NCBI RefSeq assembly: GCF_014645795.1
Contig: NZ_BMMK01000025.1
Location: forward strand, 29,736-93,735
Source: Longimycelium tulufanense
GTDB taxonomy: Bacteria > Actinomycetota > Actinomycetes > Mycobacteriales > Pseudonocardiaceae
Direction: 5' to 3'
DNA: 64,000 nt
A model generated the notes under the pieces. The model saw only the letters and a list, made by a program, of their open reading frames with translations. It did not search any database and was not told the DNA's origin. A program made the translations under genes and the position numbers. Of the stretch, positions 7,345-15,690 are shown in pieces (positions within the stretch are counted from its first letter, which is position 1; every line of letters begins with the position of its first letter).

Positions 7345-9168
7345 TCACCTCTCGGTGGGGGACAGCAGAGGTGGACGGCCATTGCCCTGTGCACCGAACG
7401 CCGTGACCAGCTCGCGGTACATCGAATCCGCGGTCAGCAGGTCATCGTGCCGCCCGACGGCCCGCACCCGGCCTTCGTCGAGCAGGACGAGCTGATCGGC
7501 CTCGGCAGCAACGGAAAGTCGGTGCGTGATCGCCAGCACGGTCCGCTCATGGGACTGGTGCGCAAGGGAATCCAGCAACGTTCGCTCGCTGATGGCATCC
7601 AGCTGCGCCGTCGCCTCGTCCAACAGCAGCACGTCCGCATCGCGCAGCAGGGCCCGTGCGACCGCGAGCCGTTGACGTTGGCCGCCGGAGATCTCCACCC
7701 CACGTTCACCAACCGGGGTGTCCAGACCGTCCGGCAGCGAGTTCACCCACGTGTCCAAGGCAACCGAACGCAACGCCTCGTCCAGGTCGGCCTCTTCGGG
7801 ATGCGGTACGCCGTACAACGCCGCCTCCCGCACGGTCTCGCCCAGCAGCGGTGCCTCCTGCTGGACGTAGGCGAGGCGACGGCGCAGCTCACTGCGGCTC
7901 AGCTCACGCACATCCACTCCATCCAGCAGGATCCGGCCCCGATCGACGTCGGCGAAGCGTTCCACCAGGCTCAGCAATGTGGTCTTGCCCGCGCCAGACG
8001 GGCCGACGAGCACGGTAAGACCGCGGCCGGCGGTGAAACTCACGTCCTGCAACACCGGTCTGTCGCGGTAACCGAACCACACCCCCTCACACCGGATCTG
8101 GAGCTGTCCGTCCTCCCTGCGCGGCAGTGACCGGGTGCCGGGCCCGACCGCCTGGGAGCCTTCCTGCGGCAGAAGGTTCAGTTCCTCCACCCGCCGCACG
8201 GCGGCCAGTCCTTCGGAGAAGTCCGTGGCGGCGTCGAACAACGTCTCGACCGGCTCGCGGAGGTACATCACATACAGCAAGAACGCGATCAGGCCACCGA
8301 TACCCAGCTCCCCCGAGGCCACCCGAGTGGCGCCGACCGCGAGCACGACAAGGAAGGTCACGTCCATCGAAGCACCGGCGATCACCTCCACCCATGCCTC
8401 GGCGCGCGCCGAGCGCACGCCGGCACGGTAGGCACCGTCTGCCTGCGAGCCGACCTGCTGCTGCTCGTGCCGTTCGGTACCTGATGCCTTGACCGTGCGG
8501 AACGCGATGAGAACCCGCTGCAGCGCCGCGGTCATCGAGCCCACCCGGGCCTGTTCCTGCTCGGTGGCCTCACCCACCCGCCGCAACGCGTACCTCTCAC
8601 CGACGGTGGTGATCGCCAGCAATCCGACCACCAGCGCGAGCATGACCGGGTCGATGACGCCCATCAGGACGATCGCTCCGAGTATCGCGATCGGCGCCGC
8701 CGCGGCCTCAACGACGGCGTCGGCCATCGTCGCCTGCAGCAGTGTGGTGTCACTGCCGACCCGCGACAGGAAGTCGCCGACCGGCCGTCGTTCCACGCCG
8801 GCCACCTTCGCGCCCAGGATCCGCCGCACGAGCCGCTGCCGGACATCCCGGACGAGCCCGGTTCCCGCGCGGCCGATCAGGAACGTGCCCAGCCACGACA
8901 GCACCATCCCGACCACGGCGATCCCGGAGAGCATCAGCACCGGCCACAGCAGGCTGCGACCTTCCTCCAGATGCTCGATGACCGAGCGGGCCACCAACGG
9001 CTGGATCAGCGTGGCTCCCTCGGCAATCAGTTCCAGGAAGAACAGGCCGACCAGCAACCTGCGTGCTGGGCGCAGATAGCTCCGCAGCGTTCGCCACTCA
9101 CCGCCCCGCGCGGCCGGGGCGGCCTCCTGGGCAGCGGTGTTCGTCTCCGCCCTGGCCGGAGCATCCAC
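7345..9168 (-). CDS. ABC exporter, fused transmembrane and ATPase domains
   Basis: A 607-residue half-transporter of the MsbA/multidrug or peptide-export type. Six transmembrane helices occupy about residues 35-320 (EXportER helices such as LLVGLFFLELIAEGATLI and LVVLAVGATRVA), followed by a nucleotide-binding domain with Walker A GPSGAGKTTLL near 390, signature SGGQRQRLAVARAL near 495 and Walker B DVLLLDEATAQLD near 511. No peptidase C39 domain is present. Of two GTG starts, 9168 is preferred because GAGGAG lies 6 bases upstream. Homodimer likely. Lying between the DDAH-like and agmatine-deiminase-like genes, it probably exports the cluster product or confers self-resistance. Confidence 0.9.
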   Translation of the reverse strand: MDAPARAETNTAAQEAAPAARGGEWRTLRSYLRPARRLLVGLFFLELIAEGATLIQPLVARSVIEHLEEGRSLLWPVLMLSGIAVVGMVLSWLGTFLIGRAGTGLVRDVRQRLVRRILGAKVAGVERRPVGDFLSRVGSDTTLLQATMADAVVEAAAAPIAILGAIVLMGVIDPVMLALVVGLLAITTVGERYALRRVGEATEQEQARVGSMTAALQRVLIAFRTVKASGTERHEQQQVGSQADGAYRAGVRSARAEAWVEVIAGASMDVTFLVVLAVGATRVASGELGIGGLIAFLLYVMYLREPVETLFDAATDFSEGLAAVRRVEELNLLPQEGSQAVGPGTRSLPRREDGQLQIRCEGVWFGYRDRPVLQDVSFTAGRGLTVLVGPSGAGKTTLLSLVERFADVDRGRILLDGVDVRELSRSELRRRLAYVQQEAPLLGETVREAALYGVPHPEEADLDEALRSVALDTWVNSLPDGLDTPVGERGVEISGGQRQRLAVARALLRDADVLLLDEATAQLDAISERTLLDSLAHQSHERTVLAITHRLSVAAEADQLVLLDEGRVRAVGRHDDLLTADSMYRELVTAFGAQGNGRPPLLSPTER

Positions 9169-9505
9169 AACGGTCTCCTCGGTCGCACGAACCACGCGGC
9201 GGACACCCCGCGTGAGCGGAACTCAAACTAATAAACAAAACAAAGACAGAAATACTGGTTCGTGTCCTTCCCGCCACGATAGGACGTACGTGTCGGCACG
9301 TCCACCCACATCGTGGTTCGTTGTGGGTGCCGCCCACGGATGTATGGGCGGCCACGCCACCGGCGAGGGCTGTTCACGATTCCGCTGAGGGGGCCGTTCG
9401 GCGTATATGAGGGGAGGCCCCCGCCCCTGGACGGGGCGAGGAGCCTACGTGCGGTGACACGCGAACCAGGAAAAGCCCGAACAACGCCGATGAGACGCAG
9501 TCGCC
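9169..9505. other. Intergenic gap with an AT-rich island before the ABC exporter
   Basis: Bases 9221-9258 are about three-quarters A+T (for example ACTAATAAACAAAACAAAG), very unusual for this genome, and lie just upstream of the exporter on its strand, so a promoter or an Lsr2-type silencer site is plausible. A weak 7-base inverted repeat (GGGGGCC at 9389 and GGCCCCC at 9416) may end the upstream transcript. No gene is supported. Confidence 0.5.
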
Positions 9506-10480
9506 TCAGATCAGCTGGAACGCGTACGAGTACCGGTTGAGGTGCATCACCATGCAGGACAGCAACGCGCCACCCTTGTGGTACTCGCTGAGGTTGATCA
9601 TGGTGAGCTCGAAACCCAGGTTCCCGGCGATATCCTCCAGCTCCCGGTTCTTCTCGACCTCGGCCCGGTAGTCCTCGGTACCCACCCTCAGATCGTGGAT
9701 GTTCGAGGAGTTGAGGATGGTGTTGTGCATCCGCACGGAGTTACAGATGCCGTTGTAGCAGGAGTCCGAGGAGACGTCGATGATGTCGGTGTACCGTTCG
9801 AGCTCCTTGATCTCGTCTTCCTCGAACATCTCGGTGCACACCAGCGTCTGCTGTTTCGTGATCGGGAAGACGCTGCAGTCGAGGTGGTAGAGGTAGGGAT
9901 CGGTCAACTCGACCTTGATGACCGTCATGTCGAACTCGCGTTCCATCCAGTCATAGGTCTCGCACTGGGAACGCTCTCCGTACCCGCCGACGTAGACGTT
10001 GTCATAGAGGTGCTTGAGCTCCGCCTCTCCCTCGAACCTGGTCTCCGGCACGTGAGTCCGGTACCCCATCGACTCGAAGAACCGTTTCCCCACCTCGGTC
10101 TCCCCGCGCCGCGGCAGCGAGGTGAAGTTGGACAGCACCACCGTGTTCTTCCCCGGCACGTGTTCCAGCACGACACCCAGGTTCGCGGTGAACACCAGGT
10201 CCTGCAGGCCCTCCGTCCGCGGTGTCGGCAACACGTACACCAGGGAGTCGCCGGCAAGATAGCTGTAAAGCTCGAGGAACTGCACCATCGCCTTCTTCGT
10301 ATCGGGGACGCGCTCGGCGTCGGACAGCTCCTCCATCCACGCGTTGTTCGCGACCTCCGTGGTGTAGGAGAACGGCGCGTTGACGAGGAAAGCGGGCCGT
10401 GGCAACTGGGTCGGGTTCGCCACCTGCCACTCCGGCTCACCCGACCCGGCACTCCGGACCTGTGTGGTGGTCGAGGTCAT
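9506..10480 (-). CDS. DDAH-like amidinohydrolase/amidinotransferase-superfamily protein
   Basis: A 324-residue member of the guanidino-group modifying fold, closest in look to the eukaryote-type dimethylarginine dimethylaminohydrolase family. LQDLVFTANLGVVL has the substrate-binding Asp; YLYHLDCSVFPI carries catalytic His199, and the C-terminal GGALLSCMVMHLN gives nucleophile Cys309. Such enzymes hydrolyse or transfer groups from a guanidine through a thiouronium intermediate (arginine, methylarginine or agmatine-like substrates). The start ATG overlaps the stop of the decarboxylase-like gene (TGATG), so the pair is translationally coupled. The cysteine-rich SSDSCYNGICNSVRMHN segment is unusual. 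Exact reaction unknown. Confidence 0.8.
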   Translation of the reverse strand: MTSTTTQVRSAGSGEPEWQVANPTQLPRPAFLVNAPFSYTTEVANNAWMEELSDAERVPDTKKAMVQFLELYSYLAGDSLVYVLPTPRTEGLQDLVFTANLGVVLEHVPGKNTVVLSNFTSLPRRGETEVGKRFFESMGYRTHVPETRFEGEAELKHLYDNVYVGGYGERSQCETYDWMEREFDMTVIKVELTDPYLYHLDCSVFPITKQQTLVCTEMFEEDEIKELERYTDIIDVSSDSCYNGICNSVRMHNTILNSSNIHDLRVGTEDYRAEVEKNRELEDIAGNLGFELTMINLSEYHKGGALLSCMVMHLNRYSYAFQLI

Positions 10481-11235
10481 CACGACCTTCCTTCCGTGGT
10501 AGCGGTGTCCCGCGCGTCCTTGTCGCGGATGTGCACGAGCGGATCGATGCCAGCCTCGACATGGTCGCCGGGCCGCTGCAGTGGCAGTAACTCGAAGTGC
10601 TCCGACAGCGGGATGATCAGGTCCACCTGTGAGCCGTAGCGAATCTGGGAGAAGCGGTCCCCCTGGGATGCGAACTGGTTCTGTTTCAACTCGAACGGTG
10701 TGATTGCATCCACGTCGTAGTCGGCCACCTGCAGCACGTAGTACGGCTGACCGAGGTCCGGGTTGTCGAACCGGTTCACCACGCGCTGATTGTTGTGCAG
10801 GTACTCGGCCTTGTCCGTGGTGATCCGTAGTTCTTCGAGCAGGCCCTTCTCCACGTCCAGCATCGGGAGGTTCAGCGTGCCGATCGGGTCGAGCTCCCGG
10901 TACGACAGGCGCCCGGAGTACGGCACCCGGTTGACGTGTACGTCGAAGAAGGTCATGAAGATCCCGATGACCAGGCTCGCGTCCTCGTACGAGGGGTCGC
11001 GCAGGGCGTCCCGCACCGAGTACGACCTGCCCTTGATGTCGACGAGGCACCCGTCCGCCGCGACGACGTTCTGGTAGAGAATGATCCCGTCGGCCGGCGA
11101 GAAGAAGTAGTACGGATCGATGTAGGCCGGCCGGATGGGGTCGCGGAAGAAATGGTACTGAGACAGCCACGCCAGTGACTTGCCCTGCACCTCACGTACT
11201 TCGTCCTCAACCCACTCCTGTAATGATTTCGCCAT
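10480..11235 (-). CDS. Soluble phosphatidylserine-decarboxylase-like pyruvoyl enzyme
   Basis: A 251-residue PSD-family protein. FFRDPIRP and SPADGII (about 45), then FMTFFDVHVNRVP with His100, match the PSD catalytic core, and RYGSQVDLIIP near the C-terminus holds the Gly201-Ser202 self-cleavage site that would generate the pyruvoyl cofactor. No hydrophobic membrane-anchor helix precedes the domain. PSD-family members that act on free amino acids are known (the fungal tryptophan decarboxylase PsiD), so with two guanidino enzymes alongside, decarboxylation of arginine or a derivative is a reasonable but untested idea. ATG at 11235 follows GGAG. It is first in the leftward cluster. Confidence 0.8.
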   Translation of the reverse strand: MAKSLQEWVEDEVREVQGKSLAWLSQYHFFRDPIRPAYIDPYYFFSPADGIILYQNVVAADGCLVDIKGRSYSVRDALRDPSYEDASLVIGIFMTFFDVHVNRVPYSGRLSYRELDPIGTLNLPMLDVEKGLLEELRITTDKAEYLHNNQRVVNRFDNPDLGQPYYVLQVADYDVDAITPFELKQNQFASQGDRFSQIRYGSQVDLIIPLSEHFELLPLQRPGDHVEAGIDPLVHIRDKDARDTATTEGRS

Positions 11236-12237
11236 GTTCGTTGCAACTCCGTAGCACCAACTCTGGTCACCGTCCGCGGTCCCGGTCAGCACACTCGATC
11301 CGGACCGCCCGGGTCCGCCGGTGAGCATTGGGCGGTGAGCACGACAAGGATGAAATCCCGATGCCGTAACTGATCTTGTGCTGAGTACTGGTCAGTCATC
11401 ACATGAGACCAGCCGCCAACACGAACGGCTGACGCGCGTGTCACGGTGTAGCGCCGTCGCTGCTCCGTCGGTTGGTGTTGCCCCTCCAGTGGGTCGACGG
11501 TACTGCTCGGCGGACATCGGCAGAAGGCGCCATTCGCCTGAACCTCATCACGGGTGCACGGGGGAAGTAGGGCCCGAACGGAGCAGCAGAATCTTCACTG
11601 CAAACATATCCGACCGAAGGGTCATTGATGTGAGGATCTTACGTCATCGGATCGGATGGCACCAATAACCGGAGCCAATCGGGGCAGCGCGAGCGCCGAC
11701 GCATGCTTTCGCCCGAGGGTAGGTTCAGGCTGTTGATCTAATGAGAGATCGTGAATGTCTGGTGATAGCCCCGAATCTGGACCGTGATCACCGTGCCGGC
11801 GCCAGGGTAGCGGGCCTGCGGGGTACTGCGCTGATCGCGGGAGGGTGGGCTGCTGAACGCGAGGAGGGTGACCTCACCGATCTCGGTGGCCGCAACCGGT
11901 CCACGTACGCGGAGGTTCGTTGGACGGCAAGGACAGTTCGCGCGCAGGCCGTGCGTGGGGCGGTGAGGTGATCGCGCCGAGGGTCCAGCGAGCGACTCGT
12001 TGCTCCGAAAGGACCCATTCCATGGGAAGCGCCGCCTGGAAGCGCTCACCGCTGGTCGTGTTGTCCAGCAGCGACCAGGTCGGCCACTGCCGGTCCTACG
12101 GCTCGAGCACGTCGCACAGGACGAGCTTCGTATCGGTCTGCGCGATCGCGCGCCGGCTGGTGGCGTTTTCCACGCACCACGGCTCGGCCGAGCTCAGCGC
12201 GGTCTCCCACTCGTCGAGACGGGTCCTCGTATCCCGA
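11236..12237. other. About 1 kb gap upstream of the decarboxylase cluster; no supported gene
   Basis: No frame here resembles a known family. An inverted repeat, CTGGTC at 11388 and GACCAG at 11407, lies about 150 bases upstream of the decarboxylase-like gene and could be an operator. On the minus strand, 12096-12240 can be read as a sensible-looking peptide (WETALSSAEPWCVENATS and on to CDVLEP) that ends in a stop but has no convincing start, so it may be the 3' remnant of a lost gene. Base composition is more mixed than in the flanking genes. Confidence 0.4.
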
Positions 12238-12276
12238 CCGAACGGGGCCCCCTACTGTTGCGGCGGCCCCGTTCGG
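12238..12276 (-). terminator. Hairpin terminator of the MBL hydrolase gene
   Basis: CCGAACGGGGCC and GGCCCCGTTCGG form a perfect 12-bp stem around a 15-base loop, 14 bases beyond the stop codon of the MBL gene. There is no U-tract, as is common for terminators in high-GC actinobacteria. Confidence 0.75.
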
Positions 12277-12289
12277 GAAGTCCGAGGCG

Positions 12290-12967
12290 TCACCAGCCGC
12301 GCTGGCGCCATTCCGTGAGCTTGGGGCGCTCGTTGCCGAGCGTGGAGTCGTCGCCGTGGCCGGGGTAGAACCAGGTGTCGTCCGGCAGCACGTCGAAGAT
12401 CCGGTGTTCGACGTCGTCGACCAGCGACTCGAAGTCCGCCTTGCTCCAGGTCTTCCCAACCCCACCCGGGAACAGCGAGTCGCCGGTGAAGAGGTGCGGG
12501 TGGCCCTCCGGGTCGCGGTACAGCAGCGCGATCGATCCCGGCGTGTGCCCGCGCAGGTGGATGACCTCCAGCTCGCAGTCGCCGACGGACACCACGTCAC
12601 CATGCTCGACCAGCTGGTCCGGGGGCACCGGCAGCTCCGGCGCGTCCGCGGGGTGCGCCACCGTGTTCGCCCCGGTCGCCCCGGCGACCGCCCCCAGCGC
12701 CTGCCAGTGGTCGCCGTGCCGGTGCGTCGTCACGATCGTGGTGAGCTGCGGGCGGTCCGCACCGTGCCCGACAAGGTCCGACAACCGCTCCGGGTCGTTG
12801 GCCGCGTCCACGAGCAGAGCCTGCCCGGTGCGCCGACACGTCAGCAGGTAGGTGTTGTTGTCCATCGGCCCGACGGACACCTTAGTGATCGTCAGCGCCG
12901 GCAACGTGCGCCGCGCGGCCGGCCCGCCGGGCTCGACGTGACCGGTGTAGTCCTCGAGAACCTCCAC
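12290..12967 (-). CDS. MBL-fold metallo-hydrolase (glyoxalase II-like)
   Basis: A 225-residue metallo-beta-lactamase-fold enzyme. VTTHRHGDHWQAL is the HxHxDH metal site, RGHTPGSIALL and TGDSLFPGGVGKT provide further metal ligands, and FYPGHGDDSTLGNERP is the conserved C-terminal His motif of the glyoxalase II branch. It probably hydrolyses a thioester or related bond; mycothiol conjugates are a possible substrate in actinobacteria. An orthologous gene lies next to uvrA in mycobacteria, whereas here about 4.3 kb with three genes intervenes. It has its own hairpin terminator downstream. Confidence 0.88.
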   Translation of the reverse strand: MEVLEDYTGHVEPGGPAARRTLPALTITKVSVGPMDNNTYLLTCRRTGQALLVDAANDPERLSDLVGHGADRPQLTTIVTTHRHGDHWQALGAVAGATGANTVAHPADAPELPVPPDQLVEHGDVVSVGDCELEVIHLRGHTPGSIALLYRDPEGHPHLFTGDSLFPGGVGKTWSKADFESLVDDVEHRIFDVLPDDTWFYPGHGDDSTLGNERPKLTEWRQRGW

Positions 12968-13455
12968 GGGCCCGACCGTAGCCGGTACCGCGCCCGCCGC
13001 TCCACAGCGACCCGGCCGCAGGGGTCGAAAGCCGGCGGCGACATGACCCGGGAGACAGTCCGCAAACCGCGAAGCGGACCGGGGTGTGGGGCAGTCGTCA
13101 TTTGCCGCAGGCCGCTTGGCGGCGCCGAAAACCCAACAGGTGTTGGAAGCGGCATCCCCGCCTCGCTGACCCGTGACAGGCGCTGCGGCAGCGCCGCGCG
13201 GGAGACAGGAACGGGCCGCCGGCTCTCCGGCGGGAGCGGCTCGACCTGGGCAACAGTGTGCCTCATGCAGGCACCTCGGCGAGCGGCCGACGGCCCTCTG
13301 GCACGATCCCCACCCGAAGGACCACCACCATCCACCGGAAGGACACCGACGGCAGCCCTTCTCAGTCTCCGTTCAGGTCCGCCCCCTACCCTTACCGACG
13401 TGTAAAAAGATCTTGCCTGAAGCGAGCCCCCCGAACTCGTTACCCCAGGTGAACA
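12968..13455. other. Divergent intergenic region before the acyltransferase
   Basis: Promoters for the leftward MBL gene and the rightward acyltransferase should lie here. Two short hairpins are visible: GGCGCTG-CGG-CAGCGCC at 13179-13195 and GTGCCT-CATGC-AGGCAC at 13258-13274. An AT-richer patch, GTGTAAAAAGATCTTG, at 13400-13415 may be part of the acyltransferase promoter. No gene is supported. Confidence 0.45.
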
Positions 13456-14784
13456 TTGCCCCGAACACAGTCCTCCGCGTCCCGACCCCCGACCTCTCGC
13501 CGCGTGAGCTGGGACCTGCTCCGGGTCCTTGCGGTGTTCGCGGTCGTCGTACAGCACGCGACGCACCAGGGACCGGCCAGCCACCCCGAGCTGGGCCCGG
13601 CCGCGTTCACGATGTCGCTGCAGTTCGGCGCGAGCACCCTGCTCGTCGTCTCGGCGTTCTTCGTCTGTGCCACCATCCGCCGCGGCCGGCCGCTGCGCTG
13701 GTGGTGGAACCGGGTGGCCCGCCTGCTGCCGCCGTACCTGGCCGCCGTGCTGTTCACCTATGCCGTGGTGGACCTCGCGGCGATCCCTGGCTGGTACCAC
13801 CCGAACAAGGTCGACCTCGTCGGCAACCTGCTGATGGTGCAGGCGTGGTTCCCCGACGTCCATTACGTCGACGGCGCCTACTGGACCCTGCCCATCCAGC
13901 TCATCGCCTTCACGGCCGCGGCCCTGTTGTGGCCCAGCCGTTGGATGCGGGGCTGGCGGGGACCGGCCACCCTGTGGGCGATCATCGTCGTCCCGATGCT
14001 GCTCAAGGAGTGGCGGACCGGTGACGCGCCACAGCTCATGCAGTCCCTCTACGACGGCCTCGGCACGCACCGGGCACACCTGTTCGGTGCCGGCGCCGCC
14101 ATCTGGCTGTGGAGCCGCAACCGGCTCGCCAGCTGGCACCTGGCCGCACTTCTGGTGGCCGTGCTGATGGCACAGGAGGTCCAGGCATCCGACCTGCCCT
14201 CCACGACCGCGTTCGGCGTGATGCTGCTGCTGGTGTGCCTGGCCGCCAGCGGGCCGGACTGGGAGGTCGCCACCACCCGCCCACTCCGCCGGCCCATCCA
14301 GTTCCTGGCCGGTATCTCCTTCGGCGTCTACCTCCTCAACCAGGACGTCGGCTATGTCACCGCGCGCTGGCTGCTCGACAGGGGCGCCGGCCCGTGGACC
14401 CGACTCCTGGCCGTGATCGCCCTCGCGGTGCTGCTGGGCTGGCTGCTCACCGTCCTGGTGGAACGCCCCGTGCACCGGCTGCTGACCGGCCCGGTCGTGC
14501 GACCACTGGCCACGCTGCGCCGCAGCGTGGGGCTGGGGGAGCGCTGGGGCACCCGGTTCGCGCAGGCACTCCGGCTCGGCCGGGCCCTGGGCGAGGAGAA
14601 CCGACGCGAGCGGGAGCGCGCCGTCTCGGCCGAGCCCGATCAGGCCCAGGGCGGCAGCTCCGGCAGCTCGCCGGCCAGCGTGCTGCCGTCCCCGCGGCCG
14701 GTCAGCCAGGCGAGCACGGCGGAGGCACCGCCCCGGATCGGCGACACCGTGGAGCCGGCGCCGTTCACGTCCCAGTCCCGCTGA
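13456..14784 (+). CDS. Acyltransferase family 3 membrane protein
   Basis: A 442-residue protein of the OafA/NodX-type acyltransferase-3 family, with about ten transmembrane helices between residues 18 and 350. RVSWDLLRVLAVFAVVVQHAT contains the family's catalytic histidine at the end of helix 1, and RPLRWWWNRVARLLPPYL has the conserved R-x10-RI/L-P loop. Such enzymes move acyl groups onto cell-surface sugars, lipids or natural products. The start is TTG after AGGTG; a GTG 48 bases downstream is an alternative. The last 48 residues are low-complexity and lie wholly antisense to the next gene, which suggests the true C-terminus has drifted into its neighbour. Confidence 0.82.
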   Translation: MPRTQSSASRPPTSRRVSWDLLRVLAVFAVVVQHATHQGPASHPELGPAAFTMSLQFGASTLLVVSAFFVCATIRRGRPLRWWWNRVARLLPPYLAAVLFTYAVVDLAAIPGWYHPNKVDLVGNLLMVQAWFPDVHYVDGAYWTLPIQLIAFTAAALLWPSRWMRGWRGPATLWAIIVVPMLLKEWRTGDAPQLMQSLYDGLGTHRAHLFGAGAAIWLWSRNRLASWHLAALLVAVLMAQEVQASDLPSTTAFGVMLLLVCLAASGPDWEVATTRPLRRPIQFLAGISFGVYLLNQDVGYVTARWLLDRGAGPWTRLLAVIALAVLLGWLLTVLVERPVHRLLTGPVVRPLATLRRSVGLGERWGTRFAQALRLGRALGEENRRERERAVSAEPDQAQGGSSGSSPASVLPSPRPVSQASTAEAPPRIGDTVEPAPFTSQSR

Positions 14785-15428
14785 CGGCCGCCCGGCAGCT
14801 CGACCCGCAACCGCATGGGCGGCACGTCCGCGCGACCGTGGTATGCCCGGATGACGTCCTCCAGAAGCACCTCGAGGTGCTCGTCGGAGATGTCGTCGAA
14901 ACCGAAGTCGCGGTCGAGGTCGACCAGATGTACCCAGACCTCGCGCAGCCGGAACCAGGGGATCTCGTCCGCCCGGAGCGGGCGCCCCTTGGGGCCGGTA
15001 ACCTCGGCCCGCCAGGCGTCCGGGGAGAGCCTGGCGGCCGCCGACTCGAACCGCTCGCACGCGGCCCGCAGGTCCTCGTCCAGCAGCCGCCACGGCCGTT
15101 GCGCGCCTTCCTCGATGTCGGCGTCGCGGTCGGCCCGGCTGGTGTACATCTGGTGCTCGACCCCGGTCCGCGCCCAGGTCAGCAGGTTCACCAACGCGTC
15201 GGCGTTGCGCGCGAGGTGGGTGATGACGTGGGCGCGTGACCAGCCCGGGCACAGGCTCGGGCCATGTGCCGTGGACTCGTCCATCTGGTCCACCACCTCG
15301 AGCAGCCGGTCGGTGGCCAGCCGCAGGGCGTCCAGCCCGGCGGCGGCCCGCTCGCCGGCCTGGGTGGCGGCGGTCGACCTGGCGTGGGCCATCGACTCGA
15401 GGTCCGGTCGGGTCTCCGCTGCGGCCAT
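14640..15428 (-). CDS. Maleylpyruvate isomerase family mycothiol-dependent enzyme (TIGR03083/DinB-like)
   Basis: A 262-residue four-helix-bundle protein with a C-terminal domain. DESTAHGPSLCPGWSRAHVITHLARNADAL is the mycothiol-dependent maleylpyruvate isomerase N-terminal signature with metal-binding His in THLARN; WFRLREVWVHLVDLD has the remaining ligands. These proteins use mycothiol as cofactor for isomerisation or thiol transfer, so mycothiol production by the host is implied. ATG at 15428 follows GGAGG; the longer open frame upstream has no similarity. Its final 145 bases overlap the acyltransferase gene on the other strand. Confidence 0.88.
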   Translation of the reverse strand: MAAAETRPDLESMAHARSTAATQAGERAAAGLDALRLATDRLLEVVDQMDESTAHGPSLCPGWSRAHVITHLARNADALVNLLTWARTGVEHQMYTSRADRDADIEEGAQRPWRLLDEDLRAACERFESAAARLSPDAWRAEVTGPKGRPLRADEIPWFRLREVWVHLVDLDRDFGFDDISDEHLEVLLEDVIRAYHGRADVPPMRLRVELPGGRQRDWDVNGAGSTVSPIRGGASAVLAWLTGRGDGSTLAGELPELPPWA

Positions 15429-15690
15429 GGCGCCCTCCCGGGTGGGGGTGGGTGATCCGGTATCGACCAGCGTAGGTGCCGTCACGTACTCGCTGGTAGA
15501 CCCGAACGGGGTGCCGCATCGATCCGGTTGCGGTGGGTGTTTCCGCTGGTCACCCCGGGTGATCGGGGTGGGCGGTGAAATCGGGCAAGATCCCTCTTTC
15601 TCCCAGGAATCGGGACGATTCCGTCCACTTGTTGGAACACTGCCACCGGCTCGGGTTAGCTCGGGGAGGACCGAGGTGGGAGGAGGGCGG

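Noticed and set aside
12892..15519. 875-residue minus-strand frame spanning the acyltransferase
   Set aside because: Shadow frame; it conflicts with the true acyltransferase and the isomerase-family gene.
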